DNA of 64,000 nt, taken from NCBI GenBank assembly GCA_964035015.1, contig OZ036003.1:4578407-4642406 (forward strand). The letters are read 5' to 3'. The stretch is from Corallium rubrum (lineage: Eukaryota; Cnidaria; Anthozoa; Scleralcyonacea; Coralliidae). Under the pieces are notes generated by a model, which saw nothing but the letters and a program-made list of their open reading frames with translations, had not been told where the DNA came from and did not search any database. Shown one piece after another: positions 1 to 14,800 of this stretch. Positions within the stretch are counted from its first letter, which is position 1; each line of letters starts with the position of its first letter. The position numbers and the translations under genes are program-made.

Positions 1-204
1 GAACGGAATGTACCACAATCACAACTGTTCTAAAGTCAAACGAGTTAATACGAGGCAGCCAAACCGCCAGAATCGAAAACGAAAGGAAAATTTATATTCC
101 AAACAACTGTCGATGATCTCGTGTTCAAGTCCCAAAACCGGCATGCGCTTTTGAAAGAACACCAAAAATCTTGGTGTTCCGGTTTGAATTCCCCCAGAGC
201 CTTT

Positions 205-596
205 TCCGCGCGCCAGCACAGCCTGCCAAACGTTTGCGCATACGTGAATTCGCTAGAATAAACATTGCAAGAGAAGTGGGAACTAGCCGTGGCGACAACA
301 ACCAGACAGTGAAGACTGAAGTAAGACTCGACTATTCATTTGTATTTTTAAAAAAGGGTAAAGAAAATTACGAAGGGGTAAATTCAGAATATGTTACAAT
401 ATTGACAAAGAAGCCATGTACAAATTACCTACCTTATCTTTTTGGTAGTATGCTTATAATTTTAACTTTTGTGTCGGACTCTTGGACAAGTCCAAATATT
501 TCAGTGTTTTCCCACTCTTTTTCTGAGGACGAGCCTGGGACGAGCTCGGACGTCGCGCATGCGCAAAACATTTGGCAGTGGTGTTGTCGGTAACGG
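205..596. repeat. Dispersed palindrome-ended element, copy 1
   Basis: This stretch matches 25806-26171 along most of its length, including the shared block around CGTGAATTCGCTAGA and the block GAAAATTACGAAGGGG. Its ends are related inverted sequences (a GCCAAACGTTTGCGCAT-like left end, a CATTTGGCAGTGGTGTTG right end). The open frame that crosses it is part of the repeat and not a host gene. The family is a non-autonomous DNA element; the copy at 25806 keeps a clearer target duplication. Confidence 0.7.
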
Positions 597-606
597 TTGG
601 AATCGT

Positions 607-905
607 TATCGAGCCTATTTCACATTAGGCTATTTCATGTTAGGCCGTTTCACATTGCGCTGTTTCACATTAGGCTATTTCAAGTTAGACCATTTCACTG
701 ACTTAAGTTGAATCATCACACAACTAGTTGAATGATTTCATAACAAGGAATAGTTGAACCATCACACAATCTATCGAATCATTGCACGATACGTAGACTT
801 GCCACAAGTCGACTGCTTTGTTACACGATACGTTTAATCAATTCATATTTAGTTGAATCATTGCACAACTTGTTCAGTCATTTCGCTGCGCACTGTTCAG
901 CCATT
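607..905. repeat. Decayed short tandem repeats
   Basis: From 607 to about 705, units of about 20 bp built on TATTTCACATTAGGC repeat roughly five times. They run into degenerate units built on AGTTGAATCATYRCACAA up to about 905. The units have diverged, so this is an old array. No gene is visible. Confidence 0.55.
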
Positions 906-1514
906 TCAATTTATGTTGCATAATTTCTGTTTAGTATCAAAAACCTGTGGTGAAACAGCTAGTTTAGCGATGCGTGCTAACGTCTCGGTTTTAATGTACC
1001 AAGATTGGACCATGACATGTACAACGTCAGATCATAATTAGTTTTATAAGTTTGCTATCTCTAAATTATAAAAGACTAACATAACTTTGATTTTTAAAGA
1101 AACATTGATAAATCGCTATTCGAGGTTAGGTGTTTGTGATTCACGGCATTCACCGATCCCAGGCGATGCATTGAAACGACGACACATACTCAGACACAAA
1201 AGGAAACCCAGAGAGCGCTTCTCGCGTGTTCAAGCTGCAAAAGGTCAAAACGAAGACTTTCACGAATAGCTGTATACGAACGAATATGAAATGAATTACG
1301 CTCCTTCGTAATTACGCTCCTTCATGAAATGAATTACGCTCCTTCGCTCCGCTTAACTTAAATGAACATATAGACACTTTCAGACGCTTTCGAAGATAGC
1401 CGAAATAGAACCAGGTGCGTATCATTAGTCTAATAACGGCGACATATTAATAGTTAAGCAATTCATGTGTTTTACCAAATTTAGCAAGACTTTCCTTCTG
1501 GCTGTTGAGTTGAA
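906..1514. other. No gene seen
   Basis: There is only a short duplicated phrase (GAATTACGCTCCTTC, three times near 1292-1344). The open frames are short and show no recognisable domain. Confidence 0.4.
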
Positions 1515-1827
1515 CATAGTTAATAGAAAATATACATGGTTTGGAAACCCGGCAAACTTCAAAGTGGTTAACAATCAAGCTTACGATTCATCTTGAAAAG
1601 TACAGGAAGGTGCCAAATCCTTTGTTTTAGGTTTATTAATATTTAAACAGTACGGTTGAGTGATTGAAGCTAAACGTTGCTATTGGATGATTGCTTCATT
1701 ATACAGAAAACACAATATGTTCAGTAACCATGAAAGTGCAAAAATTTCCATAAACCTGATCTGAACAAAAACATAAAACAATGACTTTTGTGAGCTTCCA
1801 AACCATGTATATTTTCTATTAACTATG
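1515..1827. mobile_element. MITE with ~33-bp inverted ends (CATAGTTAATAG)
   Basis: The left end CATAGTTAATAGAAAATATA is mirrored at the right end by TATATTTTCTATTAACTATG. The flanking AGTTGAA on both sides is a 7-8 bp target duplication, which suits a hAT-type element. A related, more decayed copy lies at about 11800-11960; they share phrases such as TGCTTCATTATACAGAAA. It encodes no protein. Confidence 0.75.
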
Positions 1828-2779
1828 AGTTGAAAAACTGGGTCATTCTGAACTCATGAATAATTGGTAGCCAGCTAGCGCTGTGAACCAGCCGGCTCTC
1901 CTTTTCGACTTCGATAATATATACCAGACGCACAAATTGCGTCAAGGCGACGGATGGGACTCGATTTGTGATGGCACTTGCTTCTAGATCTGTATTATAA
2001 AGCCAGACACAGTGAGACACTGGGATCTACTTTGCTATTTCTTTTCTTTTGTTCCACAGCGATGTGTTTTAAAAAAATTAAGAGCTACGGCGTTTTTACA
2101 CTCCATGCATTGTTGAACTCCGTAAACAATAACTTTAAAAATAATTTATTCTGCATTGATTTTGTTCGACCAATAGAAACTCGCGGTCGCTAAATTCCAC
2201 CAATAGAAATACGCGACCTCTGACGGCAGCGACAATCTCGTTCCCAGAGCCCACGTTCCCCACCAGGGAAACGAGAGACTCTGGGATAATCCGTTTCACA
2301 TCGATATTTCATTGGCTGATGAACACAGTGAACTCTATACAACTCTTCTTCCATCTGGGAACGAGATTGACGGCCGCGAGTGATGAAAAAAAGTTGCAGG
2401 CCCACATTTCACAGCAACGGGAGGGCCTGCCCGCATCCTTATAATTCACAATCAATCCCCTCTTACAGCTTTTCACCCAAATTCCGAAGTCCGCAAGTTA
2501 GTTGGGGGCTTGGTTCCTAGCAGCTAATAAAATGCGTATTTCAAAACGAACTTTGAACTTCTATTCCCAACGAACTAACGAACTCAAAGAAGTTGCAAAT
2601 CAGTAACCATAACAGTTCCCTAGTGCCCATAATAGTCCATATAATACATTAATTAATGTCCCCTACTATCTATGACAGTCCTGTATTACCCGAGACATCC
2701 CTTTCAATCCATTTTGTTGTGTATATATATTTAATTAGCTCAAGAAAGCAGAGATCGTTGCAGTTTTAATTTGGAAAAC
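1828..2779. other. Upstream region of RAP1GDS1, no gene
   Basis: It includes a small hairpin element at about 2230-2372, with CAATCTCGTTCCCAG at one end and CTGGGAACGAGATTG at the other. A segment near 2500-2590 resembles part of the palindrome at 43434-43672. The promoter and 5' UTR of the downstream gene must lie toward the 3' end of this stretch. I cannot fix a transcription start. Confidence 0.4.
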
Positions 2780-2788
2780 ATGAGGTGA
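2780..2788 (+). promoter_or_regulatory. Two-codon upstream ORF
   Basis: ATGAGGTGA is an ATG, one codon and a stop, ending 25 bases before the RAP1GDS1 start at 2814. If it lies in the mature 5' UTR it could lower translation of the main frame. The transcript start is unknown, so this is an inference. Confidence 0.35.
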
Positions 2789-2813
2789 TATCTAACACTG
2801 GGTACAACTAATA

Positions 2814-5800
2814 ATGGAGGATATTTCCGATATCTTTGAAAAACTAAGAATTTCGCTCGCTGGTGACGAAAGGCCAAATGGTGATGGCAATCTCCTTCCG
2901 GTGCAGAGTCTCATCGAGACAACAATCAAAGCCTTGAAAGAGACAGAAGGTATTAAAGGGGGTAGTCTGATGTAAAGTTAAGATTATGAATATTGCATCC
3001 TTCAGCAATTATTTGGTTGCTAGTTTATTCTGTTTAGTGTCTTGATTGGCAAGTATTGAGGAAAGAAGGCGCGACATTCCGACGTAGGCTTATTGCCAGG
3101 AGTGGGAACTGAGCCCCCCTTTCCCCCCCCCCCCCCAACTTTGTCATAAAGTGCCCTTTTTGCAACAGAAGAGCCCTTTTTATGATAAAACATGTGCCTT
3201 GAGTGTATTGTTGAAGCTTTACCCCCACTGTGCAAAAATGTGTGCCTTTGCAAAATATATGGGCTGCCTTTGTTACACAGGCTGATTAATATGCACCTAT
3301 CAATTGAAAGCCCAACTTCCCCCACCCCAGGACTGGGCGGGGATTTGATTTGCTAAAATTTGATTTTGCATAAAATACTTTCAAATGCTGTAAAATTCCC
3401 CACATTTCCCCCACCTTGTCCCAGGGTGGAGTTGGGCTTTCAATTGATAGGTGCATAATACATGATACAATTTTGTTGTACACAACAATTAATTTATCAT
3501 CCAGACCTTGTCATGTATGATTGTTGTTGTACTGGCATAAGAAATGTTTGCTCACAACAAATTCTTGTTTAGTTTTCTATGGTAAATGCTGAAAACACTT
3601 GTATAGTTTTATAATTATGACAAATCAAATCATGGTAAGACTGGTAATAAATAAACATGAAGCAGTATGGGGGCTGGGGAGCATTTTAATAGGGGGTGCT
3701 CAGATACAATAAAAAATATGAATGTCAATAATTATACAATATATATATATGTATATATATATATATAAATATTATTAATTATTATACAACTGCATTAAAA
3801 ACTGTCCAAATAATGCTAAAAATGAGTACAAATATACAGTGATATTTGGATAGTTAGTTATTTGGATAGTTAGTTATTTGGATAGTAGAAAACCGGTTTG
3901 ACAGATTTTGTTAGCCAATCAAATTTATCACTTGGGAACTACTTCATGTATGCTTATTATTTTGTCTTGGTTTTGTCCTGGTGCAAGTCACGCTACTTCT
4001 CTGGCCTTTTTAGAGTTTTCTTTTTCCATAAGGATTTGTTGATCAGAGCAGTTGTATAATAAATCTCTTATAAGATGTTTTGGTGTGTAGTATCGCTGTA
4101 TATTTTTACTCGTTGTTTGTATTTTGACTCACCCTGCGGGCTTGTCAAAATACAGCACAACTCGTAAAAATATACAGCAATACTACACACCAAAACATCT
4201 AATAAGATATAAATATATTATCAAATACTGTACATTATCAGCCGACAATTTTAAAAAATAAAGAATAAAACATAATCCGAAAATCATCATCTTGTGACTT
4301 GATATTCAAGTTAAAAACAAGATAAGACAAAATGAGAGGTAATATTTTAATTTTGTCTTATCTTGTTTTTAACTTGAATATCAAGTCACAAGATGATGAT
4401 CATTCTGTACATTATACTGCTGTAAATATTTGACACATTCAGTAATTTTTACAGAAACTATTCCAGAAGACAAGATTCAAGAGATTTTACCTTTTGTGAA
4501 AACACATCTCCAAGGCAATGATTTGACAATGATGGCATCTCTTCTCGAGTTTATAGCTGAACTTTCAAAATCTGGTAATACTGCTACAAACTGACACCTC
4601 TCAAAGTCAGTCTATATAAGCTTAGAATGATATAGTTTTTTTAACCCATATTTAGTGCCTAATCTGTGTAAGGGACAGTGTTCTCCAGTGGTGTCATGGC
4701 CAGGGACTGTTCAACTGGAGGGGGGGGGGGGGGGGAGGGGGGGGGCTCAAGTCTAAAATTTTCCAACCTATAAAGGGGTCACAAAGCATATCAATGGCCT
4801 AGGGATGTTAGGGTTTTTTCCAACAAATACAGTATCCTTTATCACTCCAAGCCACAATGCCACTGGGGTTCTCACTTTGATATAAGTAAGATCATCTGGC
4901 ATTTAGCCCAAATAAATAGTGGTGTAGCCAGAGAAATTGTGATGCCTGGTCTCATGTAGCACTAGTCCCCTGGAAAATGTTTTAGTTCTTCAATCTCTGA
5001 AAGAGTATTTCCTGCATTTTGAGCATGCTATTCTCATATTTTCAGATGCAGCACCAAGATAGATTGTATGTCTTTAGTGGGTGCTTTTATAGATTTTGAA
5101 AAAATTTTTCTCATGTAATAATTACTCGTATGTCGAATGAATGCGAATGTCAAAGGAACATTCATTGTGACTGGACCAAACTTTACAGGTAGCATAATAT
5201 ACCAATAAGGTTTTTGCTAAAAGGGATCCATGACTCAAAAGGACCTGTCCAGTCCTTTCGCAGCTTTTGGAAAATATTGTATATATGTCATTAAATATGT
5301 TTTTTCAAAAAGCTAGGAGTTAAACCAGATTCTTGATTAGGGTTAGAGTTTATGTCGTGGTTAGGTTATCAAAAAGATTGCTAAAATCTTGAGACTCACT
5401 GAAGCTTGATGACAAAATTTGGAAAAAATGAGAACTATTGTATGTAAGTTACCTTAAGATCTGCAAAAAGGTCTGGGTCTGGGTTTGGCTACACCACTGC
5501 AAATAAAACAATTTAAACTTAAGGTGGCTCCATACAGTTTCTTAAAAAATGGAAAATACAAATTTGAGAGTCCAAAACACATGCATAAACAATTTGGGAA
5601 AAGACTAAAATTAAATGTTATGCATAGTTAAACCGTCTGACAATCAAAAGTTGTTACCAAATAAATAACAACAGTTGTTGCTATGGCAACAATGATGCTA
5701 TGGCAACAATGACGTTTCAAAATGGCTGCCAATTACCCTTCAAACTAATTTAATTTGAAAAAAACTTTGGTGACTCCCAATTTTTTTTTATGAAAACTTT

Positions 5801-8800
5801 TCTTGAAGTATGAGTAATCAATAGGCCAATTTTGAAAAAATTCTGTGCACGAAATAATTTTTTTATTGAAAAATCATGTTTGTTAATTTTTCAATTGGAT
5901 CTACAGAATTTTTTTAAAATCGGCCTATCGATTATTACTCATATGTCAGGAAAAGTTTTAATGGAAAAAAAATTGGGGGTCACCAAAGTTTTTTTCAAAT
6001 TAAATTAGTTTGAAGGGTAGTTGGCAGCCATTTTGAAACGTCATTGTTGCCATAGCAACAACTGTTGCTATTATTTGGTAACAGTTTTTGAGTGTCAGAC
6101 TGTTTAACTACCCATAACATTTAGTTTTATTATTTTTCCAAATTGTTTATGCACGTGTTTTGGACTCTCAAATTTGTATTTTCCATTTTTCTAGAAACTG
6201 TATGGAGCCACCTTAAGGAACTGTTTTTTAGCTGGCTTACTGAGGCAGGAATGAGTCAAGCAACCCCTCCACTAAGTAATTTCATGTCACTCTAATGGAG
6301 CTGATTATTTGTACTGTTAGCCACTGTGGCACTGGCAGGACTGGGAAATGGGGGGGGGGGGGGATTTAGAGGGGTACAGAGGCATGCTCCCCCAGAAAAT
6401 TCTGAAATCTCTAGCTTTCTACAATGCCATTTTCTTAATTTTCACAAACAACTTACTATAGACATTCTTTAGTAAAATTCAATTGGCTATCATCATGTGA
6501 ATGACCAAAGGTTTGCACTCTGTATCAAACATGGCAATGTTAAACAGAAAAAACACACTTTAATTTTGCTATTAAACCTTAATTATTCTCCCCCCCCCCC
6601 CACACACACACCCACACACACACACCCACACACACACATGTTTCTCATTGCATTTGCAAACTCAAAAACGATTGGGGGGTGGCTGCCCCCCTCCCCTTGC
6701 CAGCGCCACTGCATGTTGTGTTATTTTTTTCAGAGAATCTTCGTCAGGAATGTGTTGATGCAGGCATCATTCCATGTGTCTTAAACTGCCTTGATAAGGA
6801 AAATCCATCCATTACACTTCAAGCTTTACGGGCAATAGGAAATATCTCATGTGATAATAGTAAGTCAATATAACCAATATAACCATGATTATTAACACAG
6901 TGCTACATTTCTTATTACATTTCTTATTATTATTATATGGCACGTATTTGCTGACGTGGCGAGATTTCTTGGTAATGCCCGCGGGCATTATGAAAATTGT
7001 TAACGCCCTACGAGTGGAAACGAATAAAAAATCCTAATAAGAAAGTTATTGCTGCAAAACGACGAAAATAAATGAAATAAATGACGATGAACATTACAAA
7101 TTGTAGTATCCAGACGAGAAAGAAACAACAGAAAGTAACGCTAGTTCGGTGTTTTGACGAAGTTAAAGGTAGCGAAGACCAAGGAATACAAGATTGATTT
7201 TGAAATAGAAAGTGCCATATAATAAACTACTTAAAGTGTCACTATGATGAAAAAATCGTCAGTCTTTTTTTTGATCTTCTCATAAAGTACATTTAAAGTG
7301 AGGATGAATGGCGTTTGTGGTTTGTCAGTATCTCATCTCGTTCAAGAGATATTCACGTTTTGGAAATATGCAAATTTATGACTTATGACTGATGACGTCA
7401 TTTTCTCCAAACGAGCGAAATGAAAATTGTAAAATCAGGAATATCTCTGGAAATAAACAATAGAACGCGCTTAAATGACGTCATCAGCCATATAATTTGC
7501 ATATTTCCAAAACATGAATATCTCTTGAACGAGATGAGATACTGACAAACCACAAACGCCATTCACCCTCACTTTAAATGTACCTTATGACAAGATAAAA
7601 AAAGGCTGACGATTTTTCATCACAGTGACACTTTAATAACCTCGACCGTTCAGTCTTTATGGTAAAATATCAAACCTCGGCCTTGAACTATCGCTCGGTC
7701 AATACAGCAAGACCTCGGTTTGATATTTTACCGTAAAGACCTCACTCTAGGTTAATAAGAAGTTAATATTTCTTAACAGATAAAGCTCGTGAGCAAATCT
7801 TAGAGGCTGGTGGAGTAGAGAAAATTGTCATAAAACTGAAAGAAATTCATGATTTCAATGAAAAGGTGAAGAATGAAGATAACAGATTTCACATTACTGC
7901 GTGTGGCTCTGTCTTGAATATATCCCTAGATAATGGTATGAAACTATAAGAATATCAAAATACATGTATTTTAATTTTTTTTAAATAATATAATATTAAT
8001 GGAACCCTTTTATTCCCATCGGTGCGAATCGCTATTCACTTTCAGCATTTCGCTATTCAACTGACCAAAAAAAGTTGCTATTCAAGGGCATTTTATTTTG
8101 AAAGTAAAACATGCAGTATTATACAAGCCTTGTAATTACGTTGAATAACACAAAAGTTGCCAGGTGGTTGTACAAAGCATTAAGACGTTACGCGCTGTGT
8201 TCAAAGATATATACGCCATGATCTAAGACGTTACGCTATGTTTTAAAACATTACGCTGTCCTATTAATGTCTTAGTAAAAACTTACTAGTATTCTATTGC
8301 AAATGCTGCAATCTGATTGGCTACTCTGCTCGATATCTATTCGTCAATAGATAGCGAGTAGCAAATTGATTACCAGTACTCGCGCGGCCATGCAGTAAAA
8401 CAACATGGAGGACACGAGGAGTGAGAGATTGTTTTGCCTTGGTTTTCACACAGAAACAATGGTTATGCTTCGTTTTTTGAAATAATTTGGAAGAACTAAG
8501 GTACACAAGTTAGTTTCTACTAAAACAATTATAGATTATTCGCTCTCAATTTCTATGAGATGATAGTTGACTCGAGCTCCGCTCTCGTCAACTATTCACT
8601 CATAGAAATTTCGAGCTCATAATCTAATTGTTAATTAGAACATAGCGTAGAACATATAGCGTAACATCTTAGAACATAGCGTAATGTCGTAGAACACAAC
8701 GTAATGTCATAGAACATGGCGTAATGTCATAGAACATGGCGTAATGAGCATAATGTATACTGAACATATCGTAATGAGCGTAATGTCTTAGAACATAGCG

Positions 8801-11800
8801 TAATGTCATAGAACATTGCGTAATGTCATAGAACATAGCGTAATGTCATAGAACATTGCGTAATGTCTTAGAACATAGCGTAATGTCTTAGAACATAGCG
8901 TAATGTCATAGAACATTGCGTAATGTCATAGAACATAGCGTAATGTCATAGAACATTGCGTAATGTCATAGAACATAGCGTAATGTCATAGAACATTGCG
9001 TAATGTCTTAGAAATAGCGTATGTCTTAGAACATAGCGTAATGTCATAGAACATAGCGTAATGTCATAGAACATTGCGTAATGTCATAGAACATAGCGTA
9101 ATGTCTTAGAACATAGCGTAATGTCATAGAACATAGCGTAATGTCATAGAACATTGCGTAATGTCTTAGAACATAGCGTAATGTCTTAGAACATAGCGTA
9201 ATGTCTTAGAACATAGCGTAATGTCTTAGAACATAGCGTAATGTCTTAAAACATAGCGTAATGTCATACAACATTGCGTAATGTCATAGAACATAGCGTG
9301 ATGTCATAGAACATAGCGCAATGTCATAGTGCAGGCTGAGGCATTGCGTAATGTCTTAAAAAATAGCGTAATGTCTTAGAACATAGCGTAATGTCATAGA
9401 ACATAGCGTAATGTCATAGAACATTGCGTAATGTCATAGAACATAGCGTAATGTCTTAGAACATAGCGTAATGTCATAGAACATAGCGTAATGTCATAGA
9501 ACATTGCGTAATGTCTTAGAACATAGCGTAATGTCTTAGAACATAGCGTAATGTCTTAGAACATAGCGTAATGTCTTAGAACATAGCGTAATGTCTTAAA
9601 ACATAGCGTAATGTCATAGAACATTGCGTAATGTCATAGAACATAGCGTAATGTCATAGAACATAGCGCAATGTCATAGTGCAGGCTGAGGCATAGCGTA
9701 ATGCATAGAACATAGCGTAGTGCCATAGAACCTAGCGTAATCTCATAGAACATAGCGTAATGTCTTAGAACATAGCGTAATGTCTTAGAACATAGCGTAA
9801 TGTCTTAGAACATAGCGTAATGTCTTAGAATATAGCGTAATGTCTTAGAACATAGCGTAATGTCTTAGAACATAGCGTAATGTCTTAGAACATAGCGTAA
9901 TGTCTTAGAACATAGCGTAATGTCTTAGAATATAACGTAATGTCTTAGAACATAGCGTAATGTCTTAGAACATAGCGTAATGTCTTAGAACATATCGTAA
10001 TGTCTTAGAACATAGCGTAATGTCTTAGAACATAGCATAACATCTTAGAACATAGCGTAATGTCTTAGAACATAGCGTAATGTCTTAGGACATAGCGTAA
10101 TGTCTTAGAACATAGTGTAATGTCTTAGGACATAGCGTAATGTCGTTCACTGACATAAAATGGTTTGAAAGTGCATCCTGGCCAACATTTCTCAATTTTA
10201 TGCTCGTTAAAACTGCCTATGCCGCAAAGACAACGCGAGACAAAATTTGCTATTCACTTTTGAATATTTAATTCTATAAGCCAGCTCCTGACGTGGTGGG
10301 AGTTAAAGGCTTAATGCTGAATGTCCGATATATTGGACACCGAGAACCAAAGAATAAATGAGAGAATAAAGCAAAAACAATGGGAAAACAAATTTCTTTT
10401 TTTGTTTTCAGAGGAACTACAAAAGGAGGTGGTTAAGTTTGGAGCAATCCCAATATTACTTGGCTATGTTGAAAATAATCTCGACAAAACAGACTTGTGT
10501 TTAATGGCAACTAATGCAGTCTCATGTTTAAGTGAACTTGGTGGGGATCAATTATACTAATTTTTAAAGCTTTTTTTTTTTATAATAATTATACAATCAT
10601 GTATTCATGTAATCATGCATCAATGTAAATAACTAATTTATTAAAGCTGTAATTTACCGATCATATCTAGATGAGGGATGCTCTAGTTTCATTGCTTCTA
10701 GAGGTTGTCGAATTTTTGCCATTGGCTTAAAGAATTCGACAGGAAAACAAAGTGTTGCGATTGGAGAATGTCTGATGGCCTTATCTGAACAAGGTATATA
10801 ACAAGTCTTTAAAGTGCCTATGAAATGAAATTTTTTATTGCTTCATTTGAAAGAGCATCAAAAAGTAGGACGATATGCAGTTTACCGTTCCTTGATATCT
10901 TTTATAGTTCCAGAGTTTTAAGATTTAAAGATGGCAAAATGAAGAAAAAATATGGCACAAACAAATTGCTGATTCAGCACAAATTGTGACGTCATGTGGT
11001 TTGCATTTGATGAATGATTAAATGAACTATATAGCTCAGTTACTATATGTCAGAATCAAATGAACCTTTACACACATGTAGTGCAAGATGAAACACAGTT
11101 GATAATATCACCAATTTTGTCGTCAAGGTAACACTGTTGTACCCAGGCCCCTTTTCAAATTATTATAGTATAAACGTATTTTAGGCATGCATACGTATGA
11201 CAAGCACTTGCCCCAAGGGGCCTGGGTACAACAGTGTTACCTTGACAACAAAATTGGTGATATTATCAACCGTTTCATCTTGCACTATATGTGTGCAAAG
11301 GTTCATTTGATTCTGACACATAGTAACTGAGCTATATATAGTTCATTTAAACATTTACCAAATTAACATGTAAATCACATGACGTCACAATTTGCGCTAA
11401 ATCAGCAATTTGTTTGTGCCATATTTTTTCTTCATTTTGACATCTTTAAATCTTTATAACTTTGTTACTATAAAAGATATGAAGGAACGGTAAACTGCAT
11501 ATTGTCCTACTTGTTCATGCTCTTTCAAATGAAGCAATAAAAAATTTAATTTCATAGGCACTTTAATGACAGATCATTTAGCTTTTAATTTAATCCAGAT
11601 AACTAATTATCTATATTCATAGTTAGTGGAGGGGGGTGGTTTGGAAACTACATTGTCTTTCAAGATTATGCAATGGTCATGTTGATGAACACAATAGTTC
11701 ATGTTGGGAGTAGGCAATTGGTTGAAGAAAGGAAATTCTATGGACACGTGACGACGAAGGACTACACAACGAACAAAGGACTTACCACACGTGACGACGA

Positions 11801-14800
11801 AGGACTACACTAATTAAACCCGAACGTTGGTATTGGACGACTGCTTCATTATACAGAAAGCACAATACGTTTAGTGACCGTGAAATTAGGCAAATTGAAC
11901 AAAAGCATGGAACGATGACTTTTGCCGAGTTTCCAAACCATCCCACTATGCTATATACACTAACTATGCTATATCCTATTACAAACATGTAAAAATTTAT
12001 TTAATAATATACAGGGCAAAGTTACTTGCACTTGATTGGTTCCTTGATAGCAGTTCTTGCATGTGATTGGTCGCTTGGTTACTTAGCAACAGTGAACCTC
12101 AGCGGGCTGACCTTTTTTTAACAAATCTGCAAGGTTTTTCGATCTCAAAAGGGTTTTTTGTTTACTTTGAACTAATTTAACTATTGAAGGAGTGTAAACT
12201 ATTAGTGAAAATGAATACACTAGATCTAGAAAATTTACGAACTTTTGCCTGTGTTCACAAAAAGAAAGCTACAGGCACAGCGATAGAGCGAGGGAAATTT
12301 GGAAGTTGCCGAGCGCCGACGGTGATAAGGTACATGTACTTCGACATTTTCTGGACATAACGTAGCTCTTGAATAATTTTGCCCGCTATATTATTAACAC
12401 CTAATCGCATGAGTTCGCGTAAAATTAAGGTTTAATTTCACTCTGTTTTCAAAATCTTACAAATTACCCTTGTCGCTTCGCGAGTCGGTCAATTTTGAAA
12501 AAATTTGAAAACACTCGTGAAATTAAACCTTAATTTTCCTCGGCACCATGCGATTACCTATATATACAAATTGTATTCTTATCAATTATACAGGGTTCGT
12601 ACGCCCCCTGGAAATCCTGGAGAGTCCTTGATTTTTTTATCTCCCTGGAATCCGGCCCTGGAAAAGTCCTGGAATTTCGAACTGACCCCTGGAAAACCCT
12701 GAAAAACTGAACTAAAATCTCACCACTCTCAAAATAACCCGCGTTTACGTTTATTTCTTGTGTTGAAGATCTATTAAAAAGCACTAACTTTCTGTTGATT
12801 ACGATTATTCATGAAAAATATTGATCGTAACTGAATAATTATGTGATTAATAGCACAATTAAATGTCAACTCTTTGCAAAAGTATTTTGGTCTGATTTCA
12901 AATACCCCTGGAAAACCCCTGGGAAAAGGCAGAAAAAAGTCCTGGATTTTCAAAATTATCAAGGTGCGCGAACCCTGATTATAGATATTCTACAAAAAGT
13001 TCCCCTCGGGTTATTTCATCCCTCGGGATAATTGTTTGCAATTGTGGAATACCCCGAGCGAAGGGTCTATATAAATTATATATTATACCGACCATTGTAT
13101 ATTTTTATAAAATTACCAGAAGTAAATGAACGATAACACGCACTCTGATTGGCTATTGAGTCAAACAAGCGTGCCATTATAACTCCATAACGGCACGGCA
13201 CACGAGATACTTCGCGACGATTTTGTCGTTTTGATGAATTTTATGTGGATTTAATCATCAACGAAAGTCAAACGTTACTTGGATATATGTCTAATCACGT
13301 AATTAACACAGCAGAATGTTTTCAGTGCAACTTTAAGTGCATTTTCATCGCTAAAATCGCCGACGTGTTGTACGGGGCCACGCGTGGCGCTAAATGGTAA
13401 CAAACTCGTCCTGAGATAGGTAATCTGTTTTTTTGCTTACTTTTCTTGGATTTATTGACAATTTAAAGTCATTATTTTATAAAAGAAATAAAAAACTTCT
13501 CGAGTTATAATGCACTCGAGAAGCTAGTAAAACACTCGGCTATCGCCTCGTGCTTTACACGCATCTCTCGTGCATTAAGCCCGTTCTCCACTAGGCGAAT
13601 TTGTTCGCGCGAATCGAATCGAAATACCCGTTCATGCAATGTAATTGGTTGGTGCTGCTAGTTTTCGCGCCATTTTTCTTACTTGCCAATCATATTGCCG
13701 GAGAATTCGCTTCGCGCGAACGAATTCGCCTAGTGGAGAACGGGCTTAATAACTCGATAATCGCACGCGACACGTTTTTTATTTCTTAAATACTGTACAT
13801 GTTTTCATAAGTGCTGATGTTTTCAAGCTAAATTTTGTGTTTCGCAAAAAATAGTACTCTACGTGAAAAGATTTGTGTAAGCAAGCGGGGTATTCGAAAC
13901 ACAGCTCGAGTACCCCGGTGACTACCCTGCGAGTTGGAGCCCCTTTCCGACCTACGCAAGCTTCGTAGGAAAGTGAGCTCTGCCAAAAAACTCGATATTT
14001 CTTTTTGAGCATGCGTGAACGGTTGCCAAGTTACTATTTTAGGCCCAGGCTCTAACGCGTTACTTGCTATTTTCCTGCTAACGCGTGTTCATAAACTAGA
14101 ACTTGTTTGACCAATTTAAAACCTGACTGACTCGCCCCAAACCTGGGGCGAAGATCGAGTTAAGTTTGTTGGCAGAACCCACTTTCCCCCAAAGCATGCG
14201 TAGGTCGGAAAGAGACTCTGACTCGCAGGGTACCCGGTGACGTACGTTAGCGGGAAATTAGGGCTGTTCGTCAAAAAATACCATTGTCATGTGGTACAAA
14301 TCTAACTCTCTGACTGGACAACTTAACTGCATGTTGAGGTATAATATTGTATAAGGTATTATTTAACGTTTTTCAGTGTTGTCTAGTTTAGCTTTACATG
14401 CATGTCTGAGTTTTGTTTTGCTTTATAGATGATATAAAAAAGGCATTAGTTCAAGAAAATTGTGTGGATATTTTACAAGAAATAATTTCAACCAATATGG
14501 CATGTAGCAGTGAAGACAAAGACTTAATTCAGAAGTTAAGAGTCGCAGTTGACTTAATTATTCTCCTCCTTGGAGACGGTGAGTGACACGCAAGTAAATA
14601 ATTATTTTTATTATATGGCAGCAGCGCTGAGAGGTTCGAATACGGAAGTCCTGTAATTTGATTGGTTCATAAGCGGTCGGATATTTCCCGTATCCGCCGG
14701 CTCAGAGCGGAATCTGCCGTTCGGGACCGTAAGTTTTATAAACAAAATGCCAGTCATGTCAGTATACATGCAATAAGATGGATTATAATTTCAGAACTAC

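Noticed and set aside
171-593. 140-residue open frame at the left end
   Set aside because: It lies in a dispersed non-coding repeat that recurs at 25806-26171, where the frame is not kept.
8637-10145. CRISPR-like array
   Set aside because: The units are head-to-tail with no spacers, in a eukaryotic intron. It is a satellite.
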